NCBI RefSeq assembly: GCF_902833645.1
Contig: NZ_CADFGE010000001.1
Coordinates: forward strand, 1 to 64,000
Length of the DNA stretch: 64,000 nt
Origin: Paraburkholderia fungorum
Lineage (GTDB): Bacteria > Pseudomonadota > Gammaproteobacteria > Burkholderiales > Burkholderiaceae
Direction: 5' to 3'
Shown: in pieces, positions 63,279 through 64,000 of the stretch
Position numbering within the stretch: position 1 is the first letter of the stretch
Layout of the letters: every line of letters begins with the position of its first letter
Made by a program: the position numbers and the translations under genes
Notes under the pieces: model-generated
The model's database searches: none
What the model saw: the letters and a program-made list of their open reading frames with translations, nothing else
What the model was told of the DNA's origin: nothing

Positions 63279-63420
63279 TCCCGGCAGCAGCGCATCAAAC
63301 TGAACGATGCGCGCGGCATGTGACCGATTCAGTGAATGCATGAGTGCGTGCTCGGTGTCTTGCCCGACGGCGTCTTGACGGCGTGTCGCGAGCGAAATCC
63401 GACGAGCTGGTGATCGATCT

Positions 63421-63842
63421 TCAGGCATCCATGTCGATCACCACTTTGCCGAAATGCGCCGCACTTTCCAGAAACCGATAGCCTTCGGCGGCGGCTTCAA
63501 ACCCGAACGTGCGGTCGTCCACCGGCTCGATGCCGGCCGTGGCGATCGCGCGCACGGCATCTGCCAGGTTCGCCGTCGATCCTGTGTTGTTGTCGACCAT
63601 CGTCAACGTCTTGAGGTTGATCGGAAGGATGGGAATCGAAAGCTCCATGCCACCGACAAAGCCCACTACAAAGATCGTCCCCGCAATGGCCACCGCGTTG
63701 AGCGAGCGCGCAAAGGTGCTTGCACCGATCGTCTCGGCAACCAGATCCGCACCGTTCCCGTCCGTTGCCGCGAGCACGATCTCGTCCCAGCCGGGCGTCG
63801 CCTGATCGTTGATCGTCAAGTCCGCACCTAGCTTCAGTTCAA
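63421..63842 (-). pseudogene. C-terminal remnant of a zinc-type alcohol dehydrogenase (MDR family)
   Basis: The frame matches only the cofactor-binding C-terminal half of a medium-chain dehydrogenase: LKLGADLTINDQATPGWDEIVLAATDGNGADLVAETIGASTFARSLNAVAIAGTIFVVGF, ending SAAHFGKVVIDMDA. The catalytic N-terminal half (about 170 residues, with zinc ligands) is missing. Upstream of about 63842 the frame runs into sequence that reads on the other strand as a LysR tail. The open frame continues to an ATG at 63930, but those about 30 residues are unlike the family. Confidence 0.75.
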
Positions 63843-63926
63843 CATGAGCCGGCAAAGAGTCGCGCGTTCGTGGAGTGGATCGCCGAAGTCTTTGCCGCTC
63901 CGCCTTGGCAGAAAGCGATTCGATGA
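63843..63926 (+). pseudogene. C-terminal remnant of a LysR-type regulator (possible)
   Basis: On the plus strand the frame ending at the TGA at 63924-63926 reads HEPAKSRAFVEWIAEVFAAP, then PWQKAIR, the kind of tail that ends LysR effector domains. It has no upstream gene body, which would fall in the dehydrogenase remnant. Together the two fragments look like ends joined by a deletion. Confidence 0.5.
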
Positions 63927-64000
63927 GCAATGCAATGACGGGAGATTCGATGCGTCGTTCACCGGCGCGTTGTCTTCGAGTGGAATGTGTTGCGAGGGGG

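Overview
The window is GC-rich chromosomal DNA of the Burkholderiaceae, most likely a Paraburkholderia. Pointers to this are the long RpoD with an acidic insert, the Burkholderia-type trimeric porin, a DUF4148 secreted protein, the cbtBA cobalt uptake genes behind a cobalamin riboswitch, and a xylA-xylFGH/xylR layout. I saw no rRNA, tRNA, CRISPR array, prophage or insertion sequence. Assignments come from reading the translations and motifs, with no database search.

Layout, left to right. (1) rpoD (638-2635) with a terminator and a possible short transcription unit upstream. (2) A six-gene minus-strand operon (13591 to 2704), yfaA-yfaT-yfaS-yfaQ and two yfaP-type genes, built around a periplasmic alpha-2-macroglobulin (the E. 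coli yfa / P. aeruginosa mag family). Reading the partners suggests a link to the cell wall: YfaT shows an NlpC/P60-like Cys-His-His pattern, and YfaQ shows penicillin-binding-like, SpoIID-like and HExxH motifs. (3) An aminotransferase, a FAD amine oxidase and an ALDH7-family dehydrogenase (14081-18115), together fitting lysine/pipecolate/2-aminoadipate catabolism; then a FAS1/MaoC-type hydratase and a 2OG-Fe(II) oxygenase. (4) A small Rhs-type toxin gene with a coupled, AT-richer putative immunity gene (20518-23489), bracketed by two copies of a dispersed repeat that carries inverted DnaA boxes; a third copy lies at 25965. (5) A VOC protein, an orphan branched-chain-type binding protein, and cbtBA under a B12 riboswitch, with a divergent CobC-like phosphatase that lacks the usual RHG arginine.

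(6) A small secreted protein, a cytoplasmic and a secreted alpha/beta hydrolase paralogue, an MHS-family importer and a porin, with a divergent LysR gene (28037-34325). Together these look like a complete import-and-hydrolysis pathway for an unknown substrate. (7) A KaiC-like ATPase with a hybrid histidine kinase (34477-37657). (8) A marR-led aromatic-acid type efflux operon (37785-43138). (9) A TPR-glycosyltransferase protein (43336-45153). (10) The xylose catabolic operon xylA-xylF-xylG-xylH with divergent xylR and an aldose epimerase (45447-53433); strong stem-loops lie on both sides of xylF.

(11) An accessory stretch (53607-63278): DUF4148, a polyamine-type binding protein, a cupin, a RibD-type reductase, a membrane protein with a divergent LysR regulator, an NCS1 permease, a zinc-ribbon protein, a His-rich protein, and an AraC-VOC-membrane protein operon. 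(12) The right edge holds an N-terminally truncated alcohol dehydrogenase abutting the tail of what looks like a LysR gene, that is, a rearrangement scar. Many genes overlap by ATGA or GTGA, so translational coupling is the rule in these operons.
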